A stretch of 14,351 nt of DNA from CAYVBE01 sp964448935. Lineage in GTDB: Bacteria; Planctomycetota; Brocadiia; SM23-32. The position numbers and the translations under genes are program-made. Of this stretch, positions 14,220 to 14,351 are shown one piece after another; the stretch's first letter is position 1; each line of letters opens with the position of its first letter. The DNA lies in NCBI GenBank assembly GCA_964448935.1, contig CAYVBE010000101.1:1-14351 (forward strand). Direction: 5' to 3'. Below the pieces are notes generated by a model. The model ran no database searches. It was not told the origin of the DNA and worked only from the letters and a program-made list of their open reading frames with translations.

Positions 14220-14351
14220 ATGCTGCGCTGGAGTTCCCTCCGTCTGTCGCTGGGCCTGTTGCTGGTTTTCGTGACTGCACTCGCCGGTTCCGGTTGCGCG
14301 TCCGCCGCGGAAAACAGATTCGTCTGGGTGGAGGCCGAGGGGTTCAAGTCC
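14220..14351 (+). CDS. Exported or lipoprotein-like protein, N-terminus only
   Basis: Only 44 codons are present and the gene runs off the window. It starts with a clear export signal: basic residues (LRWSSLR), a hydrophobic core (LSLGLLLVFVTALAG), then GSGCASAAEN. The cysteine at 26 could be lipidated, but the residue at -3 is Gly rather than the usual Leu, so cleavage by signal peptidase I after ASA/SAA is equally possible. The mature start NRFVWVEAEGF resembles openings of secreted carbohydrate-related or FAD-dependent proteins of PVC bacteria, a weak recollection only. The ATG at 14220 has AAGGGA about 7 bases upstream; an in-frame ATG at 14175 is a less likely start. Confidence 0.75.
   Translation, partial: MLRWSSLRLSLGLLLVFVTALAGSGCASAAENRFVWVEAEGFKS

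Overview
The window reads as chromosomal DNA of a high-GC, probably anaerobic, Gram-negative bacterium. The best guess is the PVC group (Planctomycetota, Kiritimatiellota or Lentisphaerota). The reasons are two formylglycine-type sulfatases, a sodium:solute symporter (SSS) with its small accessory protein, an alginate-export-type outer membrane porin, and an oxygen-sensitive indolepyruvate ferredoxin oxidoreductase (IOR). The phylum is an inference from gene content; there is no rRNA or marker gene here. No tRNA, rRNA, CRISPR array, insertion sequence or phage gene was seen.

Layout. (1) 1-872, minus strand: an iron operon, fur-feoA-feoB, with feoB cut by the window edge. A -10 box and a Fur-box-like palindrome sit on the fur start codon. 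(2) 1086-4603: two convergent sulfatases (1169-2482 plus, 2467-3738 minus) whose 3' ends overlap by 16 bases. The minus-strand sulfatase is the second gene of a unit begun by an unrecognised zinc-ribbon / Pro-Glu-rich / five-helix membrane protein. That gene has its own promoter and a perfect tandem 13-base repeat in its leader. (3) 4742-8581: a transport module. A beta-barrel porin gene (minus) and the symporter accessory protein plus SSS permease (plus) diverge from a 243-base region that holds two good sigma70-type promoters with direct repeats between them. (4) 8604-14014, plus: a tight five-gene operon, iorA-iorB-paaK-ACT-paaK. It encodes both IOR subunits, two full-length phenylacetate-CoA-ligase-type enzymes and a tandem ACT-domain protein between them. 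(5) 14082-14351: a strong promoter, a leader of about 100 bases and the first 44 codons of an exported protein or lipoprotein.

How the genes fit together. The porin and symporter could carry a small organic solute across the outer and inner membranes. The IOR/ligase operon links aryl-2-oxoacids (transaminated aromatic amino acids) to arylacetyl-CoA and free arylacetates. It could run either way, as fermentation of aromatic amino acids with ATP yield or as assimilation of arylacetates into amino acids, and the ACT protein looks like an amino-acid sensor for it. The iron operon would serve an iron-sulfur-rich anaerobic metabolism. The sulfatases point to use of sulfated glycans; their maturase is not in the window. 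The strongest candidates for something not well described are the ACT protein placed between two ligases, the zinc-ribbon membrane protein paired with a sulfatase, and the Fur box on an apparently leaderless fur start.
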